From Tissierellales bacterium (lineage in GTDB: Bacteria > Bacillota > Clostridia > Tissierellales > Sedimentibacteraceae): a DNA stretch of 64,000 nt. Position numbers and translations under genes: made by a program. Below, in pieces: positions 18,540 to 27,860 of the stretch (its first letter is position 1; every line of letters starts with the position of its first letter). The notes beneath the pieces were generated by a model. The model saw nothing but the letters and a program-made list of their open reading frames with translations. It searched no databases and had not been told where the DNA came from. The stretch lies in the NCBI GenBank assembly GCA_018433765.1, contig JAHDQO010000002.1, positions 124,001 to 188,000 of the forward strand, written 5' to 3'.

Positions 18540-19595
18540 ATGAATAAGGATCTGTTAAGAGCTTTAAATGAGTTAGAAAAAGAGAAAGGAATTTCAAAAG
18601 ACACTGTATTAGATGCTATTGAAACCGCTTTGCTTTCGGGATATAAAAAAAATTACGGCAAAATAAGCAATGTTACTATAGAAGTAGACAGGGAGAATGG
18701 AGACTATAAAGTTTTCGTAGAGAAATTAGTTGTTGAAGCTGTTGATGATAAAAATCTCGAAATATCAATTGAAGATGCTAAAAATATTGATCCTAGATAC
18801 GATATAGGTGATGTATTAAAAATCGAAGTAAAACCAAAGAAAGATTTTGGAAGAATAGCAGCACAGACATCTAGGCAAGTAATACTACAAAAAATAAGAG
18901 AAGCAGAAAGAAATTCAATATTTCAAGAATTTTATGGTAGAGAAAGTGATATTATTACAGGTATAGTTCAAAGATTTAGTAAAGGAAGTATATTTGTTAA
19001 CTTAGGAAAAATTGAAGGAATTCTCACACAGAATGAACAAATGCCAAATGAAAAATATACATATGGTGATAGATTAAAAGCGGTTATTTTAGAAGTAAAA
19101 AATACAAGTAAAGGTGCAAATATTACTCTTTCTAGAACACATCCAAATTTAGTAAAAAGACTTTTTGAGTTAGAGGTTCCTGAAATACATGATGGTGTTA
19201 TAGAAATATATAGCATATCTAGAGAAGCAGGTTCAAGAACCAAAATAGCAGTATTCTCTAACGATCCAAACGTAGATCCTGTGGGTTCTTGTGTTGGTAA
19301 TAAGGGAGTACGTGTAAAAGCAATAGTTGACGAAATTAATGGTGAGAAAATTGACATAGTAATATTTGATAAGGACCCTGCTACTTTTATTGCTAATAGC
19401 TTAAGCCCTGCAAATGTATTAGATGTTAGGGTAGATGAAAGAGATAAAAGTGCATTAGTAATTGTACCAGATAATCAACTTTCTTTAGCTATAGGTAAAG
19501 AAGGTCAAAATGCGAGATTAGCTGCAAGATTAACAGGATTTAAGATTGATATTAAAAGTGAATCTCAAATACAACAACAATCTGAGGTGGAATAA
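18540..19595 (+). CDS. nusA: transcription termination/antitermination factor NusA
   Basis: A 351-residue RNA-polymerase-binding protein affecting pausing, termination and antitermination. An N-terminal polymerase-binding domain (1-125) is followed by an S1 domain (about 132-200, GIVQRFSKGSIFVNLGKIEG) and two KH domains; GSCVGNKGVRVKAIVDEINGE and AIGKEGQNARLAARLTG carry the GxxG loops. The short form without the C-terminal acidic repeats of E. coli is usual in Firmicutes. The stop codon overlaps the next start by one base. Confidence 0.97.
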   Translation: MNKDLLRALNELEKEKGISKDTVLDAIETALLSGYKKNYGKISNVTIEVDRENGDYKVFVEKLVVEAVDDKNLEISIEDAKNIDPRYDIGDVLKIEVKPKKDFGRIAAQTSRQVILQKIREAERNSIFQEFYGRESDIITGIVQRFSKGSIFVNLGKIEGILTQNEQMPNEKYTYGDRLKAVILEVKNTSKGANITLSRTHPNLVKRLFELEVPEIHDGVIEIYSISREAGSRTKIAVFSNDPNVDPVGSCVGNKGVRVKAIVDEINGEKIDIVIFDKDPATFIANSLSPANVLDVRVDERDKSALVIVPDNQLSLAIGKEGQNARLAARLTGFKIDIKSESQIQQQSEVE

Positions 19596-19864
19596 TGAAA
19601 AAACGAAAAATTCCTATGAGAAAATGTATTGGATGTATGGAAAGTTTTCAAAAAAGGGATTTATGCAGAATTGTTAAGAATAAAGAAGGTGAGATAAAGG
19701 TTGATTCTACTGGAAAAGCTAATGGCAGAGGTGTTTATATTTGCAAGAACATAGAATGTTATGAGAAAGCAATAAAGAGTAATAGATTAAAAAAAGCTTT
19801 GGATGCAGAAATTCCTAAAAATATTTATGAAGAAGTAAAAGCAGTGATAGAAAAAGATGAATAA
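19595..19864 (+). CDS. rnpM: RNase P modulator RnpM (YlxR family)
   Basis: An 89-residue basic protein with the YlxR pattern: RKCIGCMESFQKRDLCRIV at the N-terminus, then GKANGRGVYICKNIECYEKA, and the KSNRLKKAL segment. B. subtilis YlxR was reported to bind the RNA of RNase P and modulate its activity, hence RnpM; earlier labels were DUF448. The start overlaps the nusA stop (TAATG). Its stop overlaps the next gene by eight bases, indicating translational coupling within the nusA operon. Confidence 0.92.
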   Translation: MKKRKIPMRKCIGCMESFQKRDLCRIVKNKEGEIKVDSTGKANGRGVYICKNIECYEKAIKSNRLKKALDAEIPKNIYEEVKAVIEKDE

Positions 19865-20150
19865 ATTTTATTCTATGATTGGTATGGCTAGAAAATGTGG
19901 TAAGATTGCAATAGGCCATGATTCTGTTTTAAAATCAATCAAAAAAAATAAGTATAGCACTGTAATTATTGCTGAAGATGCATCTGAAAAGACTAAAAAA
20001 AATTTAATTTATGAATGTAATAAGTATAATTGTAAATATATAATAAAAGGCGAAAAGCAAATGTTGGGGAAAATGTTAGGAAAAGATAAGGTAAGCATTG
20101 CAGCTGTGTATGAAAAAAATATAGCCTTATACTTAATAAATAATAGTTAG
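19857..20150 (+). CDS. L7Ae-family RNA-binding protein YlxQ
   Basis: A 97-residue protein of the L7Ae/L30e fold, which binds kink-turn RNA. The N-terminal [21 protein letters not shown] and the central [16 protein letters not shown] fit the YlxQ group found next to ylxR in nusA-infB operons. Two cysteines sit in the middle ([10 protein letters not shown]). The physiological RNA target is not settled. The start lies within the end of rnpM. Terminal residues are less conserved than the core. Confidence 0.88.
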   Translation: MNKFYSMIGMARKCGKIAIGHDSVLKSIKKNKYSTVIIAEDASEKTKKNLIYECNKYNCKYIIKGEKQMLGKMLGKDKVSIAAVYEKNIALYLINNS

Positions 20151-20167
20151 TTACCGGAGGTGGTTTA

Positions 20168-22288
20168 ATGAGGATATATGAGCTTGCTAAAGAATTAAAC
20201 ATTAATAGTAAAGATTTAATGGATATCATAAATAAAGAATTTGGTATTAAATTAAAAACTCATATGAGCTCAGTAACAGATTTAGAAGCTTTAAGAATTA
20301 AGAAATATTTTAAAAAAATTGAAGAAAAAAATACAATTAATAAGGGAGATAAAGAAAAAGCTGACGAATTAAAGAAAGATATACAACATAAAGATAATAC
20401 TAAAAAACATAAAGATAATAACAAAAAACAACATAAAGATAATAACAAAAAACAGTACAAAAGAAATCTTGAAAAGTTTTCTAAAAAGAAAATAAAGAAA
20501 AAAATCAAACTAAAAGATGATGAGGGTAAAGATATTATTGAAATTGGAGAAGCTATATTAGTTAGAGACTTTGCAGAAATTATTAATAAACCAGTAAATA
20601 GTATTATATCAAAGCTTATTATGCTTGGTGTGATGTCTAATATGAATCAAGAAATTGATTTTGATACTGCTGCTATTTTAGCAGAAGAATTTAATATAGA
20701 AATAAAAAAGAAAGAAATAGTTGATGAGTTACAGGAAATAGAAAATAAATTAGAAGAAGACAGTAATGAAGATAATAAGAATTTTGTAGAGAGACCCCCT
20801 ATAGTAACTGTTATGGGTCATGTAGATCATGGAAAAACATCTTTACTTGATGCAATTAGGCATACTAATATTACTGATCGTGAAGCGGGTGGAATAACCC
20901 AGCACATTGGAGCGTCTATTGTTGAATGTAATAAAAAGAAAATAACTTTTTTAGATACTCCTGGACATGAGGCTTTTACTGCAATGAGAGCAAGGGGAGC
21001 ACAAGTTACAGATATTGCAATTTTAGTAGTAGCTGCGGATGATGGAGTTATGCCTCAAACAATTGAAGCTATAAACCATTCAAAAGCTGCTAATGTTCCT
21101 ATTATAGTAGCAATTAATAAAATAGATAAACCTGATAGTAATGCTGATAGAATAAAACAAGAATTAGCTGAACATGGTTTAGTCCCAGAAGATTGGGGTG
21201 GCGAAACTATATGCGTACCTGTTTCAGCTAAAAATAGACTTGGAATTGAAGAATTGCTTGAAATGATATTATTAGTAGCTGAGATGCAAGAAATTAAGGC
21301 TAATCCACACAGAAAAGCTAAAGGTACTATAATTGAAGCTAAATTAGATAAAGGCAGAGGACCAGTAGCAACAGTATTAGTAGAAAAAGGTACTCTAAAC
21401 AAAGGTGATATAGTATTAACTGGCGCAGCATATGGAAAAATTAGAGCCATGCTAGATAGTAAAGGAAAAAGAATTAATAAAGCTGGACCTTCTACACCTG
21501 TTGAAATTCTTGGTCTATCCGAAGTACCTGAAGCAGGAGAGCATTTATACGTAATGGATAGCGATAAAGAAGCTAGAGATATTGCTGAAAAAAGAAAAGA
21601 AAAGATAAGACAGGATACTATAAAGAATTCATCTAAAGTATCTTTGGAAGATTTATTTGAGCAAATACAAAAAGGCGAAGTTAAAGATTTAAACATAATT
21701 GTAAAAGCAGATGTTAGTGGATCGATTGAGGCAGTAAAACAATCGCTTGAAAAACTCAGTATAGATGAAGTTAAAGTTAAAATCATACACGTTGGAGTAG
21801 GTGGTATTAATGAAACAGACATAATGCTTGCTTCTGCTTCAAATGCAATAGTTATTGGATTTAATGTTAGACCTACAAATTCAGCATTAGAAGTAGCTAA
21901 ACGTGAAAAAGTAGATGTAAGAACTTATAGAATAATTTATAATGCTATAGAAGATATAGAATCAGCTGTAAAAGGAATGCTAGAACCTGAATTTACTGAA
22001 GTAATACAAGGTAGAGCTGAAGTAAGAGCTGTTTTTAAAGTGCCTAATGTAGGTATGGTAGCTGGTATATATGTTTCAAATGGAAAAATAACAAGAAAGT
22101 CAAAAATTAGACTATTAAGAAATAATGTAGTTGTTCACGAGGGAGACATTGCATCTTTAAAAAGATTTAAAGACGATGTATCAGAATTAAATACTGGTTA
22201 TGAAGGCGGTTTAGGAATAGAAAAATATAATGATATAAAAGAAGGCGATGTAATAGAAGCTTACAATATGGAGGAAATTAAGAGATAG
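20168..22288 (+). CDS. infB: translation initiation factor IF-2
   Basis: A 706-residue GTPase that places initiator tRNA on the ribosome. A short N-terminal IF2-N domain is followed by a Lys/Asn/Asp/His-rich linker with tandem repeats (about 70-110) and a second IF2-N motif. The G domain carries GHVDHGKT at 217-224, DTPGHEA and NKID; domains II-IV complete the protein, ending near residue 706. The linker is short compared with many IF-2 proteins. CGGAGGTGG precedes the ATG. Confidence 0.97.
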   Translation: MRIYELAKELNINSKDLMDIINKEFGIKLKTHMSSVTDLEALRIKKYFKKIEEKNTINKGDKEKADELKKDIQHKDNTKKHKDNNKKQHKDNNKKQYKRNLEKFSKKKIKKKIKLKDDEGKDIIEIGEAILVRDFAEIINKPVNSIISKLIMLGVMSNMNQEIDFDTAAILAEEFNIEIKKKEIVDELQEIENKLEEDSNEDNKNFVERPPIVTVMGHVDHGKTSLLDAIRHTNITDREAGGITQHIGASIVECNKKKITFLDTPGHEAFTAMRARGAQVTDIAILVVAADDGVMPQTIEAINHSKAANVPIIVAINKIDKPDSNADRIKQELAEHGLVPEDWGGETICVPVSAKNRLGIEELLEMILLVAEMQEIKANPHRKAKGTIIEAKLDKGRGPVATVLVEKGTLNKGDIVLTGAAYGKIRAMLDSKGKRINKAGPSTPVEILGLSEVPEAGEHLYVMDSDKEARDIAEKRKEKIRQDTIKNSSKVSLEDLFEQIQKGEVKDLNIIVKADVSGSIEAVKQSLEKLSIDEVKVKIIHVGVGGINETDIMLASASNAIVIGFNVRPTNSALEVAKREKVDVRTYRIIYNAIEDIESAVKGMLEPEFTEVIQGRAEVRAVFKVPNVGMVAGIYVSNGKITRKSKIRLLRNNVVVHEGDIASLKRFKDDVSELNTGYEGGLGIEKYNDIKEGDVIEAYNMEEIKR
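20387..20455 (+). repeat. tandem repeat in the infB linker
   Basis: Three copies of a unit starting CATAAAGATAATA begin at 20387, 20408 and 20432 (periods of 21 and 24 bases). They encode HKDN-T/N-KK repeats in the flexible linker of IF-2. The periods are multiples of three, so copy-number change would keep the frame. Confidence 0.8.
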
Positions 22289-22302
22289 AAAGAAGGTAAA
22301 AA

Positions 22303-22671
22303 ATGTCATCTAAAAGAAACAATAGATTATCGGGGGAAATGAAAAAAACTATAACAAATATAATTAGAAAGCAACTAAAAGATCCAAGAATTTCTGATAT
22401 GGTAAGTATAACAGAAGTAAAAGTTACTGAAGACTTAAGATATGCTAAGGTTTTTGTATCAGTTTATGGAAATCAAGAAATTGTTAATTCAACAATTGGA
22501 GCTTTAGATAATGCTAAAGGCTATATAAGAAAAGAATTAGGCAAATATTTAAAAATAAGGTATACTCCTGAACTATTGTTTGAAAAAGACAATTCAATTG
22601 AACAAGGTATACGTATAAATAAGTTAATTGAAAAAGTAATAGAAGAAGAGAAAGGTTATAGTAATGAATGA
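22303..22671 (+). CDS. rbfA: ribosome-binding factor A
   Basis: A 122-residue KH-fold protein that binds the 5' region of 16S rRNA during late 30S assembly, especially in the cold. Family motifs seen are RLSGEMKKTITNIIRKQLKDPR, ITEVKVTEDLRYAKVFVS and the C-terminal RYTPELLFEKDNSIEQG. The AGAAGGT ribosome site is moderate. The stop overlaps nrnA by eight bases, in line with the standard infB-rbfA-nrnA order. Confidence 0.96.
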   Translation: MSSKRNNRLSGEMKKTITNIIRKQLKDPRISDMVSITEVKVTEDLRYAKVFVSVYGNQEIVNSTIGALDNAKGYIRKELGKYLKIRYTPELLFEKDNSIEQGIRINKLIEKVIEEEKGYSNE

Positions 22672-23629
22672 TGCAAAATTATTTTTTGATAATATAAAAA
22701 ATTCAAAAAATATATGTTTAGTATCCCATAAAAACCCAGATGGTGATAGTCTTGGCTCACTTTTAATGCTTAATGAGTATTTAAAAAATATAAATAAGCA
22801 AGTAGATGTTTTTGTTGAAGGGAAAATACCTTATAATTATGAAACATTTATATCTAAAGATACTATAAAATTTGAATATGATAATATTAAATTCTATGAT
22901 TTATTAATAGTTCTTGATTGTGGAGATGAAAGTAGACTAGGTATTTTTTCAAGAATTATTAATAATTCAAGCAAGATTATTTGTGTTGATCATCATGTAA
23001 CAAATACAAATTTTGCAGATATTAATATTGTTGATAGTGATATAAGTTCTACTGGTGAGTTATTATTTAAATTATTTAAGGCTGCTAATAAAGAAATAAC
23101 TAAAAAAATGGCTGAATATATATATATATCAATTATTACAGATACAGGTAAATTCACATACTCCAATACTAGTGGTGAAACATATAAAGCTGTTGGAGAA
23201 TTAGTTGATTTAGGAATTGATATTTTACAAATAAATAATAATCTCTATAATAGTAAACCAATAAAAATAGTTAAAAACTTTATTCAAATTATTTCAGATA
23301 TAGAATTTTACTATAATAATAGGTTTGGCATAGCAAAAGTAACGCAAGCTATGCTCTTAGAAAATAAAATGAATATGGACGATATAGATGGTGTAGTTGA
23401 ATTCATTAGGGAAATTAAAGAAGTAGAAATTTCATGTATAATAAAAGAAATAAATTCAAATGAAGTAAAGGTAAGTTTACGTTCAAAAAATGATATAGAT
23501 GTATCTGAAATAGCTAAGACATACGGTGGTGGTGGACATAAAAGAGCAGCAGGATTTACATTTAATAAAAGTATAGAAGAAACTAAGAATGAAATATTGG
23601 GTACATTAAAAACAATTTTGGGTGAATAA
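22664..23629 (+). CDS. nrnA: DHH-family oligoribonuclease/pAp phosphatase NrnA
   Basis: A 321-residue protein that degrades nanoRNAs and dephosphorylates 3'-phosphoadenosine 5'-phosphate. The DHH domain shows SHKNPDGDSLGSLL (metal site), VLDCGDESRLG and the name-giving DHH in VDHHVTNTNF; the DHHA1 domain ends with GGGGHKRAAGF. Length and motifs match Firmicute NrnA. It is translationally coupled to rbfA, and truB begins at the next base after its stop. Confidence 0.95.
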   Translation: MNDAKLFFDNIKNSKNICLVSHKNPDGDSLGSLLMLNEYLKNINKQVDVFVEGKIPYNYETFISKDTIKFEYDNIKFYDLLIVLDCGDESRLGIFSRIINNSSKIICVDHHVTNTNFADINIVDSDISSTGELLFKLFKAANKEITKKMAEYIYISIITDTGKFTYSNTSGETYKAVGELVDLGIDILQINNNLYNSKPIKIVKNFIQIISDIEFYYNNRFGIAKVTQAMLLENKMNMDDIDGVVEFIREIKEVEISCIIKEINSNEVKVSLRSKNDIDVSEIAKTYGGGGHKRAAGFTFNKSIEETKNEILGTLKTILGE

Positions 23630-24502
23630 ATGAATGGCTTTATAAATGTATTAAAACCTACAGGTATGACTTCGCATGATGTTGTAAATTTTATAAGGAA
23701 AACTTTAAATATAAAAAAAGTTGGGCATGCAGGAACTTTAGATCCTAACGCATGTGGTGTTTTACCTATTTGCATAGGTAAAGCAACTAAAATGAGTGAA
23801 ATAATAATAAATGGTGACAAAGAATATATATGTGAATTAATACTAGGAAAAAGTACAGATACGCAAGACATGTATGGTAATATAATAAACAGCAAAGAAA
23901 TAAAAAGGTTTGAAAATTCTGTTGAAAGAATAGAACATAAATTTGTTGGTAAGCAGTATCAAAAACCGCCAATGTATTCTGCTTTAAAATATAAAGGAAA
24001 AAAGCTGTATGAATATGCAAGACAAAATGTAGAGGTTGATAAACCAGCAAGACTAATAGAAATAAAAGATATTAAAGTTTTAAGATACAATGAAAATAAA
24101 ATCTTATTAAAAATTAGCTGTTCAAAAGGTACATACATAAGGACTTTATGTAACGATATAGCAGAATATTTGGGCAACTATGGACATATGGGAATATTAA
24201 TAAGAACTAAATCAAAAGATTTGAAAATTACTGATTCATTAACTTTGAAAAATATACAAGATTTATATAAGCTTAATGAAATAGAAAATCATATAATTAA
24301 TATAGATGACATAGTAAAGATGCAAAGTATTTCTGTTAGTAATGAAAATTATATAAAGTTAATTAATGGGAATGTTGTAGAATATAAATTTCAAAATGAT
24401 AATATAAAAGAACCTTTTTATGTATATTGCAACAAAAAATTAATTGGATTAGGCATAAAAGTTGACGATAACAAAGTTAAAATTAAGAAGATGCTTATTT
24501 AA
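23630..24502 (+). CDS. truB: tRNA pseudouridine-55 synthase TruB
   Basis: A 290-residue enzyme that makes the universal pseudouridine in the T-loop of tRNA. The catalytic Asp lies in GHAGTLDPNACGVLPICIG (about residues 32-50). KPTGMTSHDVVNFIRK at the N-terminus and the SKGTYIRTLCNDIAEYLG motif are also typical. The C-terminal part is a degenerate PUA-like region. The start immediately follows the nrnA stop (TAAATG), so coupling is likely. Confidence 0.96.
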   Translation: MNGFINVLKPTGMTSHDVVNFIRKTLNIKKVGHAGTLDPNACGVLPICIGKATKMSEIIINGDKEYICELILGKSTDTQDMYGNIINSKEIKRFENSVERIEHKFVGKQYQKPPMYSALKYKGKKLYEYARQNVEVDKPARLIEIKDIKVLRYNENKILLKISCSKGTYIRTLCNDIAEYLGNYGHMGILIRTKSKDLKITDSLTLKNIQDLYKLNEIENHIINIDDIVKMQSISVSNENYIKLINGNVVEYKFQNDNIKEPFYVYCNKKLIGLGIKVDDNKVKIKKMLI

Positions 24503-24515
24503 ACAGGTGAAAAAA

Positions 24516-25277
24516 ATGAAATCAAAAAGAGAAAAAACATGCATAGCATTAGGAAATTTTGATGGAATACATATTGGACATGACATTTTAATAAAAAGAT
24601 TGTTGGAAATAGGCAAGTTACAAAATTTAAGAAGTATAATAGTTACTTTTAAATATTTAGATAAAAACATGAAAAAATCTATTAATAACTTAAAATATAT
24701 AACTAATTATGATAGTAAATTGAAAATTTTAAAACAATACAAAGCTGACGAAGTTGAAACAATAGTTTTAGATGAAGTTGTTTCTAAATATTCTCCAGAA
24801 AAATTTATTAGTGATATTCTTGTTAAAAAATATAATGTTAATATGATAGTAATTGGATATAATTTTAGATTTGGATTTAAAGCTGAAGGTAATATAGATA
24901 CTTTAAAAAAATATAAATATAAATATAAATATAATGTTGAAGAGATAAAACCTGTTTGCATTGAAGGATTGCCTGTAAGCAGTTCATTAATTAGAGAATT
25001 AATTGAAAAAGGTAAAATTAAAAGAGTCAATGAATTGCTAGTAAACAATTACTTTGTTGATTATAATGACATTATATTTAGAAATAATGATAAAATAGGA
25101 ATTATATCTGACAATAAAGGCATAATAACTCCTAGAGAAGGTTTTTATGAAGTTGAAATAGGAGTTGAAAAACATAAAATCCAAGTAAAAAAAGAAAATA
25201 CACAAACAGTAATAAAATTTGATAATACAGATATTATTAAAAAAACACAAAATATTAAGTTCATAAAAGAAATTTAA
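24516..25277 (+). CDS. ribF: RibF-like FAD synthetase with degenerate flavokinase domain
   Basis: A 253-residue protein, shorter than usual RibF (about 310). The adenylyltransferase part is intact: ALGNFDGIHIGHD near residues 11-23, a central GYNFRFGFKAEGN and SSSLIRELIEKGKI. After ELLVNNYFVDY the expected flavokinase signature (G-R-x-x-G-F-P-T-A-N) is absent; only a weak echo of the family's GVYAV strand remains (PREGFYEVEI). It is therefore probably an FMN adenylyltransferase without riboflavin kinase activity. I placed the start at 24516 after AACAGGTG; a longer in-frame start inside truB lacks a ribosome site and homology. Confidence 0.85.
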   Translation: MKSKREKTCIALGNFDGIHIGHDILIKRLLEIGKLQNLRSIIVTFKYLDKNMKKSINNLKYITNYDSKLKILKQYKADEVETIVLDEVVSKYSPEKFISDILVKKYNVNMIVIGYNFRFGFKAEGNIDTLKKYKYKYKYNVEEIKPVCIEGLPVSSSLIRELIEKGKIKRVNELLVNNYFVDYNDIIFRNNDKIGIISDNKGIITPREGFYEVEIGVEKHKIQVKKENTQTVIKFDNTDIIKKTQNIKFIKEI

Positions 25278-25279
25278 TA

Positions 25280-25308
25280 TTTACAAAAAAAAGATAATAT
25301 GTTACAAT
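25280..25308 (+). promoter_or_regulatory. putative promoter for rpsO-pnp
   Basis: TTTACA (25280-25285), 17 bases and TACAAT (25303-25308), starting two bases after the ribF stop. It resembles the lexA -10 in this window. Confidence 0.55.
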
Positions 25309-25314
25309 TTATTG

Positions 25315-25380
25315 AAATTCCATTGTCTATGTTTTGCGAATCCTCGACGCTTTGCATGGAGGTTGGAGTAAATTATATTA
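25315..25380 (+). promoter_or_regulatory. rpsO leader hairpin, candidate S15 autoregulatory site
   Basis: The leader folds around TTCCA/TGGAG, CTATG/CATGG (one G-U) and an inner GCG/CGC stem, just before TTAGGAGG. S15 often represses its own mRNA through such leaders, and the position is right. The sequence is not close to the described examples I know. Confidence 0.45.
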
Positions 25381-25392
25381 GGAGGTAGTGTA

Positions 25393-25662
25393 ATGTCAAT
25401 TACAAAAGAACAAAAAAACAAGGTTATTGAAGAATTTAAATTAAATGAAAAGGATACAGGTTCTCCAGAAGTCCAAATAGCTATTTTGACTTATAGGATT
25501 AATAACTTAACAGAACATCTTAAGCAAAATAAAAAAGATCATCATTCAAGAAGAGGACTTTTAAAAATGGTTGGACAGAGAAGAGGACTTCTTAATTACT
25601 TAATGAAAAAAGATATTGAGAGATATAGAAGTATAAAAAGTAGACTTGGATTAAGAAGGTAA
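25393..25662 (+). CDS. rpsO: 30S ribosomal protein S15
   Basis: An 89-residue primary 16S rRNA-binding protein. The whole chain is typical: [39 protein letters not shown], and the final [10 protein letters not shown]. Strong TTAGGAGGT site. It precedes pnp with a terminator-like hairpin between them, the same order as in many bacteria. Confidence 0.98.
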   Translation: MSITKEQKNKVIEEFKLNEKDTGSPEVQIAILTYRINNLTEHLKQNKKDHHSRRGLLKMVGQRRGLLNYLMKKDIERYRSIKSRLGLRR

Positions 25663-25663
25663 T

Positions 25664-25693
25664 GAGCGGGGATAAACCCGCTCTATTATTTAT
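25664..25693 (+). terminator. hairpin between rpsO and pnp
   Basis: GAGCGGG (25664-25670) pairs with CCCGCTC (25677-25683) around GATAAA, followed by TATTATTT. Terminator or RNA-processing signal. It is the only GC-rich patch in the spacer. Confidence 0.75.
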
Positions 25694-25713
25694 AATACAT
25701 AAGGGAGGAACAT

Positions 25714-27804
25714 ATGGAAAAAACATTTGAATATATACTAGCAGGCAAGAAGTTAAAAGTTACTATTGATAAAGTAGCAGAACAGGCTGGAGGTGCATGT
25801 TTAGTACAATATGGTGGTACAGTAGTATTAGCTACTGCTACTTCATCAAAAGAACCAAGAGAGGGTATAGATTTTTTCCCACTAAGCGTAGATTACGAAG
25901 AAAAATTATATGCTGTAGGTAAAATTCCCGGAGGCTTTCTTAAAAGAGAAGGTAAGCCAAGTGAAAAGGCTATTCTTACATCTAGATTAATAGATAGACC
26001 ATTAAGACCATTATTTCCAAAGGGGTATAGGAATGATGTTCAAGTAGTAGTAACAGTATTGTCAGTTGATCAAGATTGCTCACCAGAAATAACAGGAATG
26101 ATTGGCTCCTCTATTGCACTTTCAATTTCTAACATCCCATTTGATGGACCGACAGGTTCAGTTTCAATTGGTTTAATTAATGATGAATTTATTGTAAATC
26201 CAGATAGTAAACAAAGAGAAGTTTCAACACTTAATCTTACTGTTTCAGGAACTGAGAATGCCATTATGATGGTAGAAGCTGGTGGTAAAGAAATATCAGA
26301 GGATGTAATGCTAAATGCCATTTTATTTGCACATGAGGAAATTAAAAAAGTTTGCAGTTTTATAAGTAACATAAAAGAAAAAGTAGGAAAAGAGAAATCA
26401 AATTACACTTTATTTACTGCAGATAAAGATATAGAACTTGAAGTAGTTGAGTATGCAAAAGATAAATTTCAAGAAGCTATATTAACTGTAGAGAAGCAAG
26501 AAAGACAAGACAATATTGATAAAGTAAAAGAAGATGTAAAAGAAAAATTTCTAGAAAAATATCCTGAAAATGATAAAGATATTGATGAAGTTATTTATAA
26601 AATAATAAAAGAAAAAGTTAGAGAAAATATAATTAAAAAAGGAATTAGACCTGATAATAGAAAGATAGATGAAATTAGACCAATTAGTTGTGAAGTAGGT
26701 CTATTACCTAGAACACATGGATCTGGCTTATTTACAAGAGGTCAAACGCAAGTATTAACAGTTGCTACTTTAGGTGCTGCAAGTGATGTACAGATTATTG
26801 ATGGTTTATCAGAAGAAGAATATAAAAAATATATGCATCATTATAATTTTCCTGCTTATAGTGTAGGCGAAACAAGACCGTTAAGAGGGCCGGGAAGAAG
26901 AGAGATAGGTCATGGTGCACTAGCTGAAAGAGCATTAGAACCTGTAATTCCTAGTTCAGAAGAATTTCCATATACTATACGTTTAGTTTCTGAAGTTTTG
27001 AGTTCAAACGGGTCAACTTCTCAAGCAAGTGTATGTGGAAGCACTTTATCACTCATGGATGCCGGAGTTCCAATAAAGGCGCCAGTTGCAGGAATTGCAA
27101 TGGGATTAATGAAGGAAGATGATGATGTAGTTGTTTTAACAGATATTCAAGGAATGGAAGACTTTTTAGGAGATATGGATTTTAAAGTAGCAGGGACAAA
27201 AGATGGAATTACAGCTATTCAAATGGATATCAAAATACACGGAATAAATAAAGAAATATTGGAACATGCTTTAGAAAGAGCAAAAGAAGGAAGATTATTT
27301 ATTTTAAATAAGATGATTGAATGTATTGAAAAGCCAAGAGAAGAAGTTTCACAATATGCACCTAAAATCATTAAGTTGAAAGTAAATCCTGATAAAATTA
27401 GAGATATTATAGGACCGGGTGGAAAGATAATAAATAAAATAATAGAAGAAACTGGAGTTAAAATTGATATAGATGATGATGGAACTGTATTAATATCATC
27501 TGAGAATATTGATAATGGATATAAAGCAAAAGAGATTATAGAAAAAATAGTTAAAGAAATTGAAGTTGGTGAAACTTATTTAGGAAAAGTAGTTAGGATA
27601 ACTAATTTTGGAGCGTTTGTAAATATTGATGAAGGAAAAGATGGCTTACTTCATATTTCTAAAATCTCAGAAAAACGAGTTAACAAAGTAGAAGATGTTT
27701 TAAGTATAGGTGATGAAATTCTTGTAAAAGTAATTAGCATTGATCAGCAAGGAAGAATAAATTTATCTAGAAAAGATGCAATCAGTAAAAAAGAAAATGA
27801 ATAG
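25714..27804 (+). CDS. pnp: polyribonucleotide nucleotidyltransferase (PNPase)
   Basis: A 696-residue phosphorolytic 3'-5' exoribonuclease. Two RNase PH domains flank a helical linker. The second carries the active-site stretch [22 protein letters not shown] and the [10 protein letters not shown] metal-binding motif. A KH domain ([12 protein letters not shown], about 568-579) and an S1 domain ([15 protein letters not shown]) end the protein. AGGGAGG precedes the start. Together with RNase Y (37.8 kb) and NrnA it covers much of RNA turnover within this window. Confidence 0.98.
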   Translation: MEKTFEYILAGKKLKVTIDKVAEQAGGACLVQYGGTVVLATATSSKEPREGIDFFPLSVDYEEKLYAVGKIPGGFLKREGKPSEKAILTSRLIDRPLRPLFPKGYRNDVQVVVTVLSVDQDCSPEITGMIGSSIALSISNIPFDGPTGSVSIGLINDEFIVNPDSKQREVSTLNLTVSGTENAIMMVEAGGKEISEDVMLNAILFAHEEIKKVCSFISNIKEKVGKEKSNYTLFTADKDIELEVVEYAKDKFQEAILTVEKQERQDNIDKVKEDVKEKFLEKYPENDKDIDEVIYKIIKEKVRENIIKKGIRPDNRKIDEIRPISCEVGLLPRTHGSGLFTRGQTQVLTVATLGAASDVQIIDGLSEEEYKKYMHHYNFPAYSVGETRPLRGPGRREIGHGALAERALEPVIPSSEEFPYTIRLVSEVLSSNGSTSQASVCGSTLSLMDAGVPIKAPVAGIAMGLMKEDDDVVVLTDIQGMEDFLGDMDFKVAGTKDGITAIQMDIKIHGINKEILEHALERAKEGRLFILNKMIECIEKPREEVSQYAPKIIKLKVNPDKIRDIIGPGGKIINKIIEETGVKIDIDDDGTVLISSENIDNGYKAKEIIEKIVKEIEVGETYLGKVVRITNFGAFVNIDEGKDGLLHISKISEKRVNKVEDVLSIGDEILVKVISIDQQGRINLSRKDAISKKENE

Positions 27805-27816
27805 CTATCATAAAAC

Positions 27817-27860
27817 ATCCCTCTTTATAATACATATTAAATGTAAAAAGGGGGATTTTT
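27817..27860 (+). terminator. terminator-like hairpin that also masks the next ribosome site
   Basis: ATCCCTCTTT (27817-27826) pairs with AAAGGGGGAT (27847-27856), followed by TTTT and then the ATG of the deacetylase. The G-run in the 3' arm is the only possible ribosome site for that gene. Confidence 0.65.

Noticed and set aside
21055-21822. 255-codon open frame on the - strand inside infB
   Set aside because: A shadow of the infB coding strand; low-complexity composition, no ribosome site, no family resemblance.
23311-23895. 194-codon open frame on the - strand across nrnA and truB
   Set aside because: Both + strand genes are certain, and the antisense frame has no recognisable content.
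24462-24515. RibF start inside truB
   Set aside because: The extra residues lack family similarity and a ribosome site; 24516 follows AACAGGTG.
25333-25361. tRNA-like segment before rpsO (GCGAATCCTCGACGC)
   Set aside because: No acceptor, D-arm or full T-loop consensus; it reads better as part of the rpsO leader.
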